Source: Hydrotalea flava
GTDB taxonomy: Bacteria; Bacteroidota; Bacteroidia; Chitinophagales; Chitinophagaceae
Reading direction: 5' to 3'
Length of the DNA: 51,291 nucleotides
Assembly: GCF_001623405.1 (NCBI RefSeq)
Contig: NZ_LUHG01000061.1
Coordinates: 1 to 51,291 of the forward strand
Part shown: positions 38,197 through 46,585 of the stretch, piece by piece
Position numbering within the stretch: position 1 is the first letter of the stretch
How the letters are laid out: the number at the start of each line of letters is the position of its first letter
Notes under the pieces: generated by a model
Seen by the model: the letters and a program-made list of their open reading frames with translations, nothing else
Database searches by the model: none
Told to the model about the DNA's origin: nothing
Program-made: the position numbers and the translations under genes

Positions 38197-38478
38197 TTAG
38201 TTACCTGATTTTTTGGTGCTGCCGCATTTGCCTTCGCCACATTTACCATCTTTTCCTTTTTTCTTGGTTTTAGTGGTATCTGATTTTTTTGTTGCACCAC
38301 ATTTTAACTCAAAATTGTTATTACTAACATCTTTTGCATGCAGGCCTGCAATTACTTCGTCTGCAGAAGTTACATGATTGTAACGAATCAGGCTGGATGC
38401 ATTGGCATTGATTCCGGCTACTGTTAATAATGCTCCGGCTAAAATTGAACCGGCAAGGATACTTTTTTTGTTTTCCAT
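38197..38478 (-). CDS. hvfA: HvfA/bufferin-like secreted precursor peptide
   Basis: A 93-residue peptide. MENKKSILAGSILAGALLTV begins a signal peptide-like leader ending near ANA (residue 27). A conserved-looking middle follows, then a Lys/Gly-rich tail with all three cysteines in KCG context: LKCG (Cys60), DGKCG (Cys80) and EGKCG (Cys85). EGKCG repeats are the hallmark of HvfA and bufferin precursors, in which an MNIO converts the Cys to copper-binding heterocycles. The neighbours (MNIO, DUF2063 partner, DoxX, sigma/anti-sigma) support this. The start is supported by the signal peptide and by a candidate promoter ~35 bases upstream. Confidence 0.88.
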   Translation of the reverse strand: MENKKSILAGSILAGALLTVAGINANASSLIRYNHVTSADEVIAGLHAKDVSNNNFELKCGATKKSDTTKTKKKGKDGKCGEGKCGSTKKSGN

Positions 38479-38510
38479 TTTGTACTTTTTTAAATGTTTA
38501 ATGAATGCTT

Positions 38511-38549
38511 ATACCCAATAGTCGAAGAATTATATACATACTGACAAAA
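38511..38549 (-). promoter_or_regulatory. Candidate ECF sigma promoter of hvfA-like gene
   Basis: On the minus strand, TTTTGTCAG (38541-38549) is separated by 16 bases from CGACTATTGGG, which begins at 38524. The motif pair and spacing look like an ECF -35/-10 promoter, and transcription would start ~30 bases before the precursor ATG. A T-rich run lies just upstream. No equivalent pair was seen before the sigma gene itself. Confidence 0.4.
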
Positions 38550-38691
38550 TGATGAAAAAAAATTTCTACCCATCAGAAAGCATAGTAAAAAATGCAGAAT
38601 TGCAATATACGCTACGTCAAAAATGAAACAAAAAGTGTTTCCTGTCTAAAAAAGAAGGTGGGTAGCACAACTTGTAATAAAATTATTTTTG

Positions 38692-38961
38692 TTATTCGCG
38701 GAGAGGAAGGACTTTGAGAATGCGTTCTTTTAATGAAGTATTATCAGATGTACTATTATCTGTATCCGTTTCATCAGCCTGCAGCCATTCATCTATCACT
38801 TTGCTTTGGTGTTGGTAATGTACACAGAGGTCGCAAAGACTTAAATGTAATTTTAATTTTATTTTTTCTGTCCATGACAGGGGCATCAGTGATTTTTTTT
38901 CAATCAATTCCGTTGCTTTTAAACAGGAAACCATCAATGACCGCATTACCTTCTGCTTCAT
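38692..38961 (-). CDS. Zinc-type (HxxxCxxC) soluble anti-sigma factor
   Basis: An 89-residue protein. It has His39-x3-Cys43-x2-Cys46 (LHLSLCDLCVHY), the zinc anti-sigma (ZAS) motif, together with an upstream CLKATELIEKKSLMPLSW helix typical of this domain. There is no membrane segment, so the sensor is cytoplasmic. ZAS proteins release their sigma factor when the cysteines are oxidised or bind other metals. It lies 72 nt downstream of the sigma gene and 213 nt upstream of the precursor gene. Copper sensing is inferred from context only. Confidence 0.82.
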   Translation of the reverse strand: MKQKVMRSLMVSCLKATELIEKKSLMPLSWTEKIKLKLHLSLCDLCVHYQHQSKVIDEWLQADETDTDNSTSDNTSLKERILKVLPLRE

Positions 38962-39033
38962 AAATTTATTTTTACTGCATATGATTCAAAAAATTAAAAC
39001 TGATTACATTATTTATTTATAAGAAGGTACTGA

Positions 39034-39633
39034 TTATTTAAACCAATGTACATCTAAACATTTTCGCAACTGTAATTTAGCCCTGTGTATTATTTGCCAA
39101 AAATTAGTAGTAGAAATCTGCAATTCCTGACAAATTTCCTCTCCACTTTTTGCCTCTAAATATTTTAAATGTAAAGCCGAAAACCAGTGTTTGGGCAATT
39201 TATCCATACAATTGTTCAGCACTGTTGCAAATTCTGGAATATCTAACAAATGCAAATCGGCATCCTGCCAATTATCTTTCCGTATTTCGTTCATGCGCCA
39301 ATGGCCATTTTCATCAAAAAAGCTTTCAATCAAATCATCGCCACGCTGCAATAATTCATCCTGCCACGATACTTCCGGCATTTTAAAACATTTACGGAAA
39401 TGATTGGCAATTTTAATGTTAAGAATACTGAACAACCAGGTTTTGGGTTGACTTTTGCCCTGAAATGTATGGAATGATTCTACTGCCGATAAAAAAGTAT
39501 CCTGCACCAAATCTTCGGCCAGTGCTTTATCAGAGGTTTTGTGCCAGGCCCACTGAAAAAGTGTATCGGTATATTGTGCTACCCAACATTGTATGGTTGC
39601 GGTTTTATTTTGCAGGTCCATTACATTATCCAT
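39034..39633 (-). CDS. ECF-type RNA polymerase sigma-70 factor
   Basis: A 199-residue sigma factor with region 2 (LFQWAWHKTSDKALAEDLVQ, DTFLSAVESFHTFQGKSQPK, TWLFSILNIKIANHFRK) and region 4 (LPKHWFSALHLKYLEAKSGE, EICQELQIST, IIHRAKLQLRKCL). There is no region 1.1 or 3, so it is group 4 (ECF). The ATG at 39633 is used; Met5 is possible. It is the first gene of the set leading to the zinc anti-sigma factor and the MNIO cluster, and is presumably their transcription activator. Confidence 0.92.
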   Translation of the reverse strand: MDNVMDLQNKTATIQCWVAQYTDTLFQWAWHKTSDKALAEDLVQDTFLSAVESFHTFQGKSQPKTWLFSILNIKIANHFRKCFKMPEVSWQDELLQRGDDLIESFFDENGHWRMNEIRKDNWQDADLHLLDIPEFATVLNNCMDKLPKHWFSALHLKYLEAKSGEEICQELQISTTNFWQIIHRAKLQLRKCLDVHWFK

Positions 39634-39705
39634 GTAATAAAAATATATTTATTTTTTGATAACACAAAATATCGTGCACTTAGTATCCGGCGCTTTAAGT
39701 AAATT

Positions 39706-40419
39706 TTAAGTTATAAGTTCAAAAACAAATGCAGCCAACAATGCACCAATAATGGGCCCAACAATGGGCACCCAGCTATATTGCCAGTCGGTAGTGCCTT
39801 TCCCGGGAATGGGCAACAGGGCATGCATGATACGCGGACCCAAATCGCGGGCCGGATTGATGGCATAGCCTGTAACACCCCCTAAACTTAAACCAATGGC
39901 CAGTACTATGAATGCCACCGGTAATGCATCTAACGTACCGAGGCTTTGTGCAGGAGCAGACATTTTGAATACACTGAACACCAATACAAAAGCACCTATT
40001 ATTTCAGTAATTAAATTCCATCCATATTTTCTAATGGCAGGTTCGGTGCAGAAAGTTGCTTTAATTGTACCCGCATCATTAGGTAAAGCATAGTGTTTAT
40101 AAAAAGTAAGCCATACCAGCAACGATCCTGTCATGGCACCTAAAATTTGTGCAGCAATATAGCCGGGTACCAATTGCCAACTAAATTTACCTATGGCTGC
40201 TAATGCAATGGTAAAAGCAGGATTTAAATGCCCACCGCTGGCTTTAGAAGCCACAAAAACCCCTACAAATACCGCCATTGCCCATCCAAAAGTAATTACT
40301 ATCCAACCACCACCATGGGCATACGTGTGTTTTAAATTTACATTGGCAACTACCCCATTACCCAATAAAATTAATAAAGCAGTGCCCAAATATTCGCCTA
40401 ATAATTGATGCATGACCAT
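39706..40419 (-). CDS. glpF: Glycerol facilitator (aquaglyceroporin)
   Basis: From the ATG at 40419 (40413 is also possible; a longer frame adds an unlikely leader) the protein has 237 residues and six membrane segments. NPA boxes: GGHLNPAFTIA and GYAINPARDLGPR. The Asp after the second NPAR marks the glycerol-conducting branch. It follows glpD and glpK directly on the same strand (65 nt after glpD), so glycerol enters through GlpF, is phosphorylated by GlpK and oxidised by GlpD. Confidence 0.95.
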   Translation of the reverse strand: MVMHQLLGEYLGTALLILLGNGVVANVNLKHTYAHGGGWIVITFGWAMAVFVGVFVASKASGGHLNPAFTIALAAIGKFSWQLVPGYIAAQILGAMTGSLLVWLTFYKHYALPNDAGTIKATFCTEPAIRKYGWNLITEIIGAFVLVFSVFKMSAPAQSLGTLDALPVAFIVLAIGLSLGGVTGYAINPARDLGPRIMHALLPIPGKGTTDWQYSWVPIVGPIIGALLAAFVFELIT

Positions 40420-40483
40420 TTGCAGGATTATTTTGTTTGAATGTAAGTTGTTTTGTTTAGGGAAAAATAAAAGCAAGAACTCA

Positions 40484-42043
40484 TTACAAGATATATTGTT
40501 TTGCCAAATTTGAAAAATTCAATATTTGCGCCTCTTTCCATTCCTTTGTGTGATTGAGTTCCTTCTGCATTAATGCTGCTACTATTGGTGCCCCCTCCAC
40601 AGCAGCTTTTGCATCTAATAATAATAAGCGTATTCTTCGTGCCAACACATCCTCTATGGTTTGTGCCATTTCATTTCGAACAAACCAAATTACTTCAGCC
40701 TGTGTATAGGGATAATCAGGATGTAATTGGCTTGCCCATTCCTTATTTTCTTTCATAATATCCTGAATAAGGCGGGCATTGGTGCCATACAGATGCCAGT
40801 GGGTTGAAAAATCGATGGGCCATCCCCATTTACCAATGGGTAAAGTAGCAGTTACGGCAGGCTTTTTGGTTAATTTACCCAATTGTATGGCATGGTTGAT
40901 TACATCGGCGGCCATACGGCGATAGGTTGTCCATTTACCGCCGGTAATGGTAATTAATCCGGAAGCCGATACCATAATGGTATGATCTCTCGATATCATG
41001 GAAGTATTTTTCCTTGCTCCCTTTTTCCGAACCAAAGGCCGTAAACCAACGTACACGCTTTTAACATCACGCATTGAAATGGGATTGCTGGCATAAATAT
41101 TATAATTGTCAATAATAAACTGAATTTCTTCTTCTAATGGTTTGGGTTCTGTACTAATTTGTTCAACCGGTGTATCGGTAGTACCCACTATAACTTTGTG
41201 GTGCCAGGGAACGGCAAATAATACCCGCCCATCGGTGGTTTTAGGCACCATCAGTGCCTGCGTTGATTGAAATTTTTCCATATCAATGACCAAATGTACA
41301 CCCTGTGAAGGAGCAATGGAATCGGGCATTTCCGGGTCATCTATTTCCATTACTGAATGGGCAAATACACCCGTGGCATTAATAATGGCATTGGCAGTTA
41401 CGGTATATTTTTCGCCGTTGATATGATCCTGAATTACGACTCCTGTTAATTGGCCGCTTTCGTTTTTTGTAAATGAAGCAGCAGCAGCATAATTTAAAAC
41501 AGTGGCACCATAACGGTGTGCCGTTGCTGCCAAATCTATACACAACCTGCTGTCATCAAACTGCCCATCCGTGTATTGAATCCCTCCTTTTAAATTACCG
41601 GTTTTAATAAGTGGCAATGCTGCAATGGTTTTCTTTTTAGACAATAAGCGGGTTCTGCCAATTCCCCAGCCAATCGATAAAAAATCGTAAAATGTAAGGC
41701 CTAAAAAATAGAGCCATTTTTTCCAAAATGAATATACCGGTACAATAAATTGCTGGGTGTGTGCCAAATGTGGCGCATTGCGTAATAAGCGCCCTCTTTC
41801 TTTTAAAGCGTGCATTACCAAACTTAAATTACCTTGTGCCAAATAACGTACCCCACCATGTACCAATTTGGTAGAGCGGCTGGAAGTGCCTTTTGCAAAA
41901 TCAAATTGTTCAACCAGCAAAGTACTGTAGCCTCTGGTTGCGGCATCCACAGCCGTACCTAAGCCGGTAGCGCCCCCACCAATAATTACCACATCCCAAT
42001 GGGGCGTAGCACGGATATTTTGGATCATTTTTTCTCTTTTCAT
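40484..42043 (-). CDS. glpD: Aerobic glycerol-3-phosphate dehydrogenase
   Basis: A 519-residue FAD enzyme that oxidises glycerol 3-phosphate to dihydroxyacetone phosphate at the inner membrane, passing electrons to quinones. FAD-binding GGGATGLGTAVDAATRGYS followed by TLLVE starts at residue ~22; SSRSTKLVHGGVRYL is the conserved substrate region. The C-terminal domain contains VIWFVRNEMAQTIEDVLARR. It lies 35 nt after glpK. Confidence 0.97.
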   Translation of the reverse strand: MKREKMIQNIRATPHWDVVIIGGGATGLGTAVDAATRGYSTLLVEQFDFAKGTSSRSTKLVHGGVRYLAQGNLSLVMHALKERGRLLRNAPHLAHTQQFIVPVYSFWKKWLYFLGLTFYDFLSIGWGIGRTRLLSKKKTIAALPLIKTGNLKGGIQYTDGQFDDSRLCIDLAATAHRYGATVLNYAAAASFTKNESGQLTGVVIQDHINGEKYTVTANAIINATGVFAHSVMEIDDPEMPDSIAPSQGVHLVIDMEKFQSTQALMVPKTTDGRVLFAVPWHHKVIVGTTDTPVEQISTEPKPLEEEIQFIIDNYNIYASNPISMRDVKSVYVGLRPLVRKKGARKNTSMISRDHTIMVSASGLITITGGKWTTYRRMAADVINHAIQLGKLTKKPAVTATLPIGKWGWPIDFSTHWHLYGTNARLIQDIMKENKEWASQLHPDYPYTQAEVIWFVRNEMAQTIEDVLARRIRLLLLDAKAAVEGAPIVAALMQKELNHTKEWKEAQILNFSNLAKQYIL

Positions 42044-42078
42044 AACATCCCATCGCTTAATATTTAAAAAAATTTTTG

Positions 42079-43578
42079 CTATTGCGTATTATTGGCCCAA
42101 TGAATGGTAGCCCTTACAGCTCTGTGCCAGCCCTCTAACAAATGGTTGGTTTCAGCGGCAGTTGCCTGCGGTTCAAATGTTCTATCCATTTGCCATAATG
42201 CTGCTATTTCTGCTCTGCTGCTGTAAAAGCCAACAGCCAGTCCGGCCAAATAAGCTGCACCTAAAGCAGTGGTTTCAGTAATGGCCGGCTTTACTACTTT
42301 GCATCCTAACACATTGCTTTGAAATTGCATGAGTAACTGATTGGCAGTAGCGCCGCCATCTACCCTTAGCTCATGAATGGCAATACCACTATCGGCCTCC
42401 ATTGCTTTTAACACATCTACTGTTTGGTAGGCAATACTTTCAATTACGGCACGGGCAATATGTGCAGGGTTGGTACCTCTTGTTAAACCGGTTAACATGC
42501 CCCTGGCTTCCTGATTCCAATACGGTGCACCCAGTCCTGCAAAAGCAGGCACTATATATACGCCCTCTGTGTTTTTTACCTGTACAGCCAATGCTTCAAT
42601 ATCGGCAGTATGCCTAATCAGGCCCAACCCATCACGCAACCATTGTACGGTAGCGCCGGCCATAAATACGCTTCCTTCCAAAGCATATGCTGTTTTACCA
42701 TTAATTTGCCAGGCAATGGTGGTTAACAGGTTGTGTTGCGAGAGTACAATTTTTTCGCCGGTTTGCATGAGCATAAAACAGCCGGTGCCATAAGTGTTTT
42801 TTACCATACCCGGTTCGGTACACATTTGCCCGAATAAGGCCGCCTGCTGATCACCGGCAATTGCTGCAACGGGTGTGGCTGCATGGGTTAAAATGGCATG
42901 TGTTACCCCATATACTTCACTGCTGCTTTTTACTTGTGGCAGTATTTGTGGGGGTATATTCATGAGTTGCAATAAATCATCATCCCATTGCAGGGTATGA
43001 ATATTGAACAACATGGTACGTGATGCATTGCTTACATCGGTAGCAAATACCTTACCGTTGGTTAGCTTCCACAACAACCAGGCATCAATGGTGCCAAAAC
43101 ACAAATGGCCATTTTCTGCATTCGCTCTGGCGCCGGGTACCTCATCTAATATCCATTTTAGCTTGGTGGCCGAAAAATAAGCATCCATCACTAATCCTGT
43201 TTTTCGTTGAATGGTATCGGCTAAGCCCTGTTTGCGCAAAGCATCGCAGTAGGTGGCTGTGCGGCGGTCTTGCCATACAATGGCATGGTACACCGGCTCA
43301 CCGGTACGTTTATCCCATACCACGGTGGTTTCGCGTTGGTTGGTAATACCAATGGCTGCAATTTGCGGCATGGTAATTTTAGCTTTAATTAGAGCTTCGG
43401 CGGCCACACTCATTTGTGTGCTCCAAATTTCATTGGCATCATGTTCCACCCAACCGGGTTGGGGAAAATACTGTGTAAATTCTTTTTGAGCTACCGCAAC
43501 AATATTGCCCTTTTTATTAAAAATAATGGCCCTGCTGCTGGTAGTACCTGCATCAAAAGCCAGAATAAATTTTTCCAT
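42079..43578 (-). CDS. glpK: Glycerol kinase
   Basis: A 499-residue FGGY-family kinase, ATP + glycerol to glycerol 3-phosphate. Motifs: [14 protein letters not shown] at residue 9, the glycerol-binding [20 protein letters not shown], and the FGGY signature region [19 protein letters not shown]. First gene of the glpK-glpD-glpF operon. No adjacent glpR/glpG regulator is in view. The upstream sequence holds no gene for ~1 kb. Confidence 0.98.
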   Translation of the reverse strand: MEKFILAFDAGTTSSRAIIFNKKGNIVAVAQKEFTQYFPQPGWVEHDANEIWSTQMSVAAEALIKAKITMPQIAAIGITNQRETTVVWDKRTGEPVYHAIVWQDRRTATYCDALRKQGLADTIQRKTGLVMDAYFSATKLKWILDEVPGARANAENGHLCFGTIDAWLLWKLTNGKVFATDVSNASRTMLFNIHTLQWDDDLLQLMNIPPQILPQVKSSSEVYGVTHAILTHAATPVAAIAGDQQAALFGQMCTEPGMVKNTYGTGCFMLMQTGEKIVLSQHNLLTTIAWQINGKTAYALEGSVFMAGATVQWLRDGLGLIRHTADIEALAVQVKNTEGVYIVPAFAGLGAPYWNQEARGMLTGLTRGTNPAHIARAVIESIAYQTVDVLKAMEADSGIAIHELRVDGGATANQLLMQFQSNVLGCKVVKPAITETTALGAAYLAGLAVGFYSSRAEIAALWQMDRTFEPQATAAETNHLLEGWHRAVRATIHWANNTQ

Positions 43579-44474
43579 ACCGCCATCGTTTGGTTGGAAG
43601 GTAATAAATTATATGCACAATAATATACAAAATAAAAATAAATTACATGTTTATATACGGCACCTATTACATAACATTGTGCGTTGATGGGTTATTATCG
43701 ATAAGCCTTTTGATGCACAATGAGCATGCCTCGCATTCAGGTTACTATACATCCTGCAATATGAAAACAGTGGTATCAAGGGCTATAGTGTTAAACCTCC
43801 ATTTTTAATAATACCATTTCTAAAAAGGAGTGGTAACTAAACCCCTTTTATCGCAATTGGGCAACAAGGCATTCGTATACATTAACCTAACATAAAAAAA
43901 ACAAGCATTTTTAAACACGTTGCAAATAAACATACTCAGCCATTCATCCCACTTATTTATCGATCATACACATTTAAAATTATAATGCTTTAAAATTACC
44001 AACCCCGGAAAAACACCCCCACAATACTTTATTTGTTTTGATTGTATTTATAGATGAAAAACTTTTACAACAGGGCAATTGCTTATTGCAATTTCCACTA
44101 CCACCCAAACCCTGAACCCGCCAATACAAGCCATACGCATCATTTACCCTAAACAGCCTGATTCATTTTTGTATCGGCTTTAAAAACCGGGTAAAATGTA
44201 AGAAATAACAGGGCAATACCCCATGTCAGATGACATTCAGGCATATTCTATACAACTTCGGTTTTCAACGCTGTTGAGTCGAATCTGTCTCGAACATGTC
44301 TCGAATCAATTACCCCAAAAAAACCTATTTTTCGATGCAAAACTGCAATAATGGCAGAAAAACACCCTGCCTTGTTCAGATGTTAAACTAAAATTAGAAG
44401 CGGAAACTAAGCAGATTGTACGAGCACAGTTGTTAACAAAAGCAGAGATAACACATTCAAAACATTAGTGATTG
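43579..44474. other. Gene-poor intergenic region (~0.9 kb)
   Basis: No convincing coding sequence on either strand; a few short frames lack motifs or leader sequences. Elements seen: a perfect 6-2-6 palindrome ATGTCAGATGACAT at 44223-44236, and three 11-bp direct repeats at 44275-44307. It probably holds the glpK promoter at its left end and marks the start of an accessory region. Confidence 0.5.
44275..44307. repeat. Three 11-bp direct repeats
   Basis: TGAGTCGAATC, TGTCTCGAACA and TGTCTCGAATC follow one another without gaps. The 11-bp period is about one turn of DNA, so bound proteins would lie on one face. Possible regulator-binding array; no function known. Confidence 0.6.
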
Positions 44475-44493
44475 CACTACGTAGAAATACGTT
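44475..44493 (+). promoter_or_regulatory. Candidate operator, copy 1
   Basis: CACTACGTAGAAATACGTT contains the palindrome CTACGTAG and a second half-site ACGT. The same 19 bases occur at 47087-47105, at nearly the same distance before the second barrel gene, although the bases just downstream differ. A TATATTTT -7-like box lies ~20 bases further on. Confidence 0.5.
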
Positions 44494-44648
44494 ATTTAAA
44501 TTGAATTTTTCCGTATATTTTTATGGCATAACATTTTACTGTTATGTTTTGCATTTATACCAATATACCTGCTATACCCCGCAGCCCCCCCTGCCTGCTG
44601 TTCATTACCTTTTGTACCATTTCATTTATTCACCAAAACATCTTTTTT

Positions 44649-45191
44649 ATGAAAGTTTACCTTAGTTTTTTACTCCTACTCTGTTGCACCCTAACCGCAC
44701 ATGCCCAATTAGAACAAGGCACCTGGTTGGTGGGTGGTAGTGGGAGTTTCAGTAAAATACAAAATGATAATAATACAATTTTCACTACTATCCATGCCAA
44801 CCCAAGAATTGGCTATTTTTTAGCGGACAGACTTACAACAGGAATACATGCAATGTATTCTTATCAATCAAATGATTATAGTTATAATGGAGGAGGGATA
44901 TATAGCCATAGTTTATTCTTTGGAGTTTTTACCAGATACTATTTGTTAAAAAATGAACATTTATTGAATGTACTAACAGAATTAAGTTACAACTATGGAT
45001 ATACGGGCATTGATGGATATTATACTATCATGAATAGTGGAAAACATGGATATGCTTCGGTAGCAGCCGGTCCAGTATTATTTGTTAATAGTGCCATTGG
45101 TATAGAAAGTACAATTTCTTACTTATACAATGGTTCTCAAAACCATGGTTTCAAATTTAATTTGGGAATTAATGTTTATTTATTAAAATAA
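44649..45191 (+). CDS. Small outer-membrane beta-barrel protein, copy 1
   Basis: The ATG at 44649 gives 180 residues starting with a signal peptide (MKVYLSFLLLLCCTLTAHAQ). The mature protein has alternating polar/aromatic strands (GTWLVGGSGSFSKI, PRIGYFLADRLTTGIHAMYS, LLNVLTELSYNYGYTG) and ends NLGINVYLLK, like OMP_b-brl/OmpA-type eight-strand barrels. The frame is open 105 bases farther upstream, but those codons are in the shared untranslated leader. The paralogue at 47259 has an identical signal peptide and diverged barrel. Confidence 0.82.
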   Translation: MKVYLSFLLLLCCTLTAHAQLEQGTWLVGGSGSFSKIQNDNNTIFTTIHANPRIGYFLADRLTTGIHAMYSYQSNDYSYNGGGIYSHSLFFGVFTRYYLLKNEHLLNVLTELSYNYGYTGIDGYYTIMNSGKHGYASVAAGPVLFVNSAIGIESTISYLYNGSQNHGFKFNLGINVYLLK

Positions 45192-45205
45192 TTAAATTAA
45201 AATAT

Positions 45206-45634
45206 ATGAAACAAATAAAATTTTTATTTCTAACAATTTCTATATGCTTTATTTTATCTAAAGCAAAAGCACAAACAGGTACATATAATATTAAATACCA
45301 AAGCGTTAGTGGTTTAAGTACCGGCGTTTGTAATGCATTAAATAATTCAACTCCACCTAAAATTGGAGGTTTTTACCATTATCCGATTAGCGGTGGTGTT
45401 AACTATGATGGTAATGAGTTGGTATTAGGCACACAATATAGTACAAATTCCGGTACTAATTTAGGAACAGCCTATGCCATTCATTTTCCTTTTAAAGCCG
45501 GTTATTTATATCAATTTTCAATGAATGTAAAGGGAATAGATGGGGGTAATAACAATAACTATCCTACTGTTTTTACAACACTTTCTGATCAAATACCAGA
45601 CCCTAATACTACTAATAACAATCCCACCGGATGA
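45206..45634 (+). pseudogene. Truncated T9SS secreted-protein gene, copy 1
   Basis: 142 codons starting MKQIKFLFLTISICFILSKA, a signal peptide, then GGVNYDGNELVLGTQYSTNS and following residues identical to the copy-2 protein (Block B). It stops at 45634 after NNNPTG, where the intact paralogue continues for ~460 residues. About 1.2 kb of middle sequence is missing; unrelated bases at ~45630-45672 mark the join, and a piece of the sorting domain (NPVKNTLTIQLPDTIYLA at ~45675-45725) follows. The N-terminal half outside Block B differs from copy 2. Confidence 0.85.
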
Positions 45635-45954
45635 CAACAACATGCTCGTTAACAAATAGGTGTGGCTATTTACAAATCCTGTTAAAAACACACTTACCAT
45701 TCAATTGCCCGATACTATTTACTTAGCGGTTCCACATTGACGATATAGCTGTTTTCCGTGTTCCTTCTGCCCACTGCATTTGCAGATTAAGGATACAAAA
45801 GCTTATTGTTTATTCTGTTATCTTGCATTATTCGTTCTTTAGCATTGAAACATGAAAATATTAGCCAATACCGAAGTTGAACAGTGAACAAAACGCTGAG
45901 AATATATTCTTTGCCTCGCCACATTGCCAATGCAATGTTAATTGTGGTGCTTTG

Positions 45955-46290
45955 TTATAAATCTAAAATAATTTTCAAATTTTCTTTGAGTTGAATTACC
46001 TGTTCATTCGTCAGCTTGCCCATTCTTTTTATAAAGCGCTTATTGTCTATGGCTCTTGGTTGGTCAATCAAAACATCACTCAACTTTGGCAGTTGTGATT
46101 TTTTGAGGTGAACTCTTAAAATTTTTGCTTCTGGCTTAACATTCGTTGTTATTGGGCATACAATAGTGGATAAATGTGTGTCATTAAGAAGATCTGTCTG
46201 AACTATTACTACGGGTCTTGTTTTGCCAGGTTCTGTCCCAAGGGTTGGGTTCAGGTCTGCAAGCCAAATGTCATACTGCTTATATTTCAT
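45955..46290 (-). CDS. MazF/PemK-family toxin
   Basis: A 111-residue endoribonuclease toxin of type II systems. The start MKYKQYDIWLADLNPTLGTE followed by PGKTRPVVIVQTDLLN and the internal CPITTN and IDQPRAIDNKRFIKRMG segments are the usual MazF/PemK core. It would cleave mRNA at a short motif when freed from the antitoxin. Its ATG overlaps the antitoxin 3' end by 11 bases. The 3' flank on the minus strand has a CATTGC/GCAATG hairpin without U tract. Confidence 0.92.
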   Translation of the reverse strand: MKYKQYDIWLADLNPTLGTEPGKTRPVVIVQTDLLNDTHLSTIVCPITTNVKPEAKILRVHLKKSQLPKLSDVLIDQPRAIDNKRFIKRMGKLTNEQVIQLKENLKIILDL

Positions 46291-46513
46291 CAGCTAATTT
46301 TTCGAATTCGTCTAAAATTTCTAATGAACTTTGAGCTACAAGTTTACTTTCCTTGGCAAGTTTCTTTTTTAAGGCTTGTCTTTTGTTGAATTGATTGTAA
46401 AGGTTAAGTGCTTCATTTATATAGCGGTTTCTCGCAATATTTAACTCAGCAACAACTTTTTCGGTTTCTTCAAAAACACTGTCGTCAAGTTTGAGTGAAA
46501 GAGTTTTCATCAT
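46280..46513 (-). CDS. Antitoxin of MazF/PemK toxin (ribbon-helix-helix type)
   Basis: A 77-residue antitoxin: MMKTLSLKLDDSVFEETEKV fits the beta strand and first helix of a ribbon-helix-helix DNA-binding domain, RNRYINEALNLYNQF the second helix, and the charged tail SLEILDEFEKLADEI the toxin-binding segment. It is the first gene of the pair, as usual. Two overlapping palindromes lie directly upstream and are probably bound by it. Confidence 0.85.
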   Translation of the reverse strand: MMKTLSLKLDDSVFEETEKVVAELNIARNRYINEALNLYNQFNKRQALKKKLAKESKLVAQSSLEILDEFEKLADEI

Positions 46514-46525
46514 CTTCTTTTCAGC

Positions 46526-46548
46526 AAAAGTATATACTTTTAGTATAT
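46526..46548 (-). promoter_or_regulatory. Overlapping palindromes, toxin-antitoxin operator
   Basis: AAAAGTATATACTTTT (46526-46541) and ATATACTTTTAGTATAT (46532-46548, arms ATATACT/AGTATAT with TTT between) overlap 12 bases upstream of the antitoxin ATG. Such repeats are typical binding sites for autoregulating antitoxins. Confidence 0.65.
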
Positions 46549-46585
46549 CCTACAAATTTAACCGTTCGGTTTTATACATTACAGC

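Larger units (their letters stand above)
45726..46585. mobile_element. 860-bp insertion carrying a toxin-antitoxin pair
   Basis: Compared with the uninterrupted sequence at 49441-49480, copy 1 matches up to ACTTA (45725) and resumes at TATCTAACACC (46586). TA is present on both sides, as if duplicated on insertion. The segment begins GCGGTTCCACATTGACG and ends ATTACAGC. TAGCTGT occurs 18 bases inside the left end and, inverted, at the right end; no longer terminal inverted repeat or transposase is seen. Its only genes are the toxin and antitoxin on the minus strand. Confidence 0.7.

Noticed and set aside
44223-44236. ATGTCAGATGACAT palindrome as a CRP/FNR-type site for glpK
   Set aside because: It is ~640 bp upstream of glpK, and the half-sites do not match TGTGA or TTGAT well.
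44275-44307. CRISPR-like array
   Set aside because: Contiguous 11-bp repeats with no spacers and no cas genes.
44544-44648. Upstream extension of the first barrel gene
   Set aside because: The codons before 44649 lie in the shared leader, which carries a C-run length change between copies and so would shift frame; the signal peptide begins at 44649.
45518-45700. Minus-strand frame over the truncated T9SS gene
   Set aside because: Shadow of the conserved plus-strand coding block; no features of its own.
45726-46585. Integron cassette around the toxin-antitoxin pair
   Set aside because: A GTTGAAC core-like 7-mer and a hairpin near 45905-45950 hinted at attC, but no matching partner core site, no second cassette and no integrase were found; TA on both sides is a better description.
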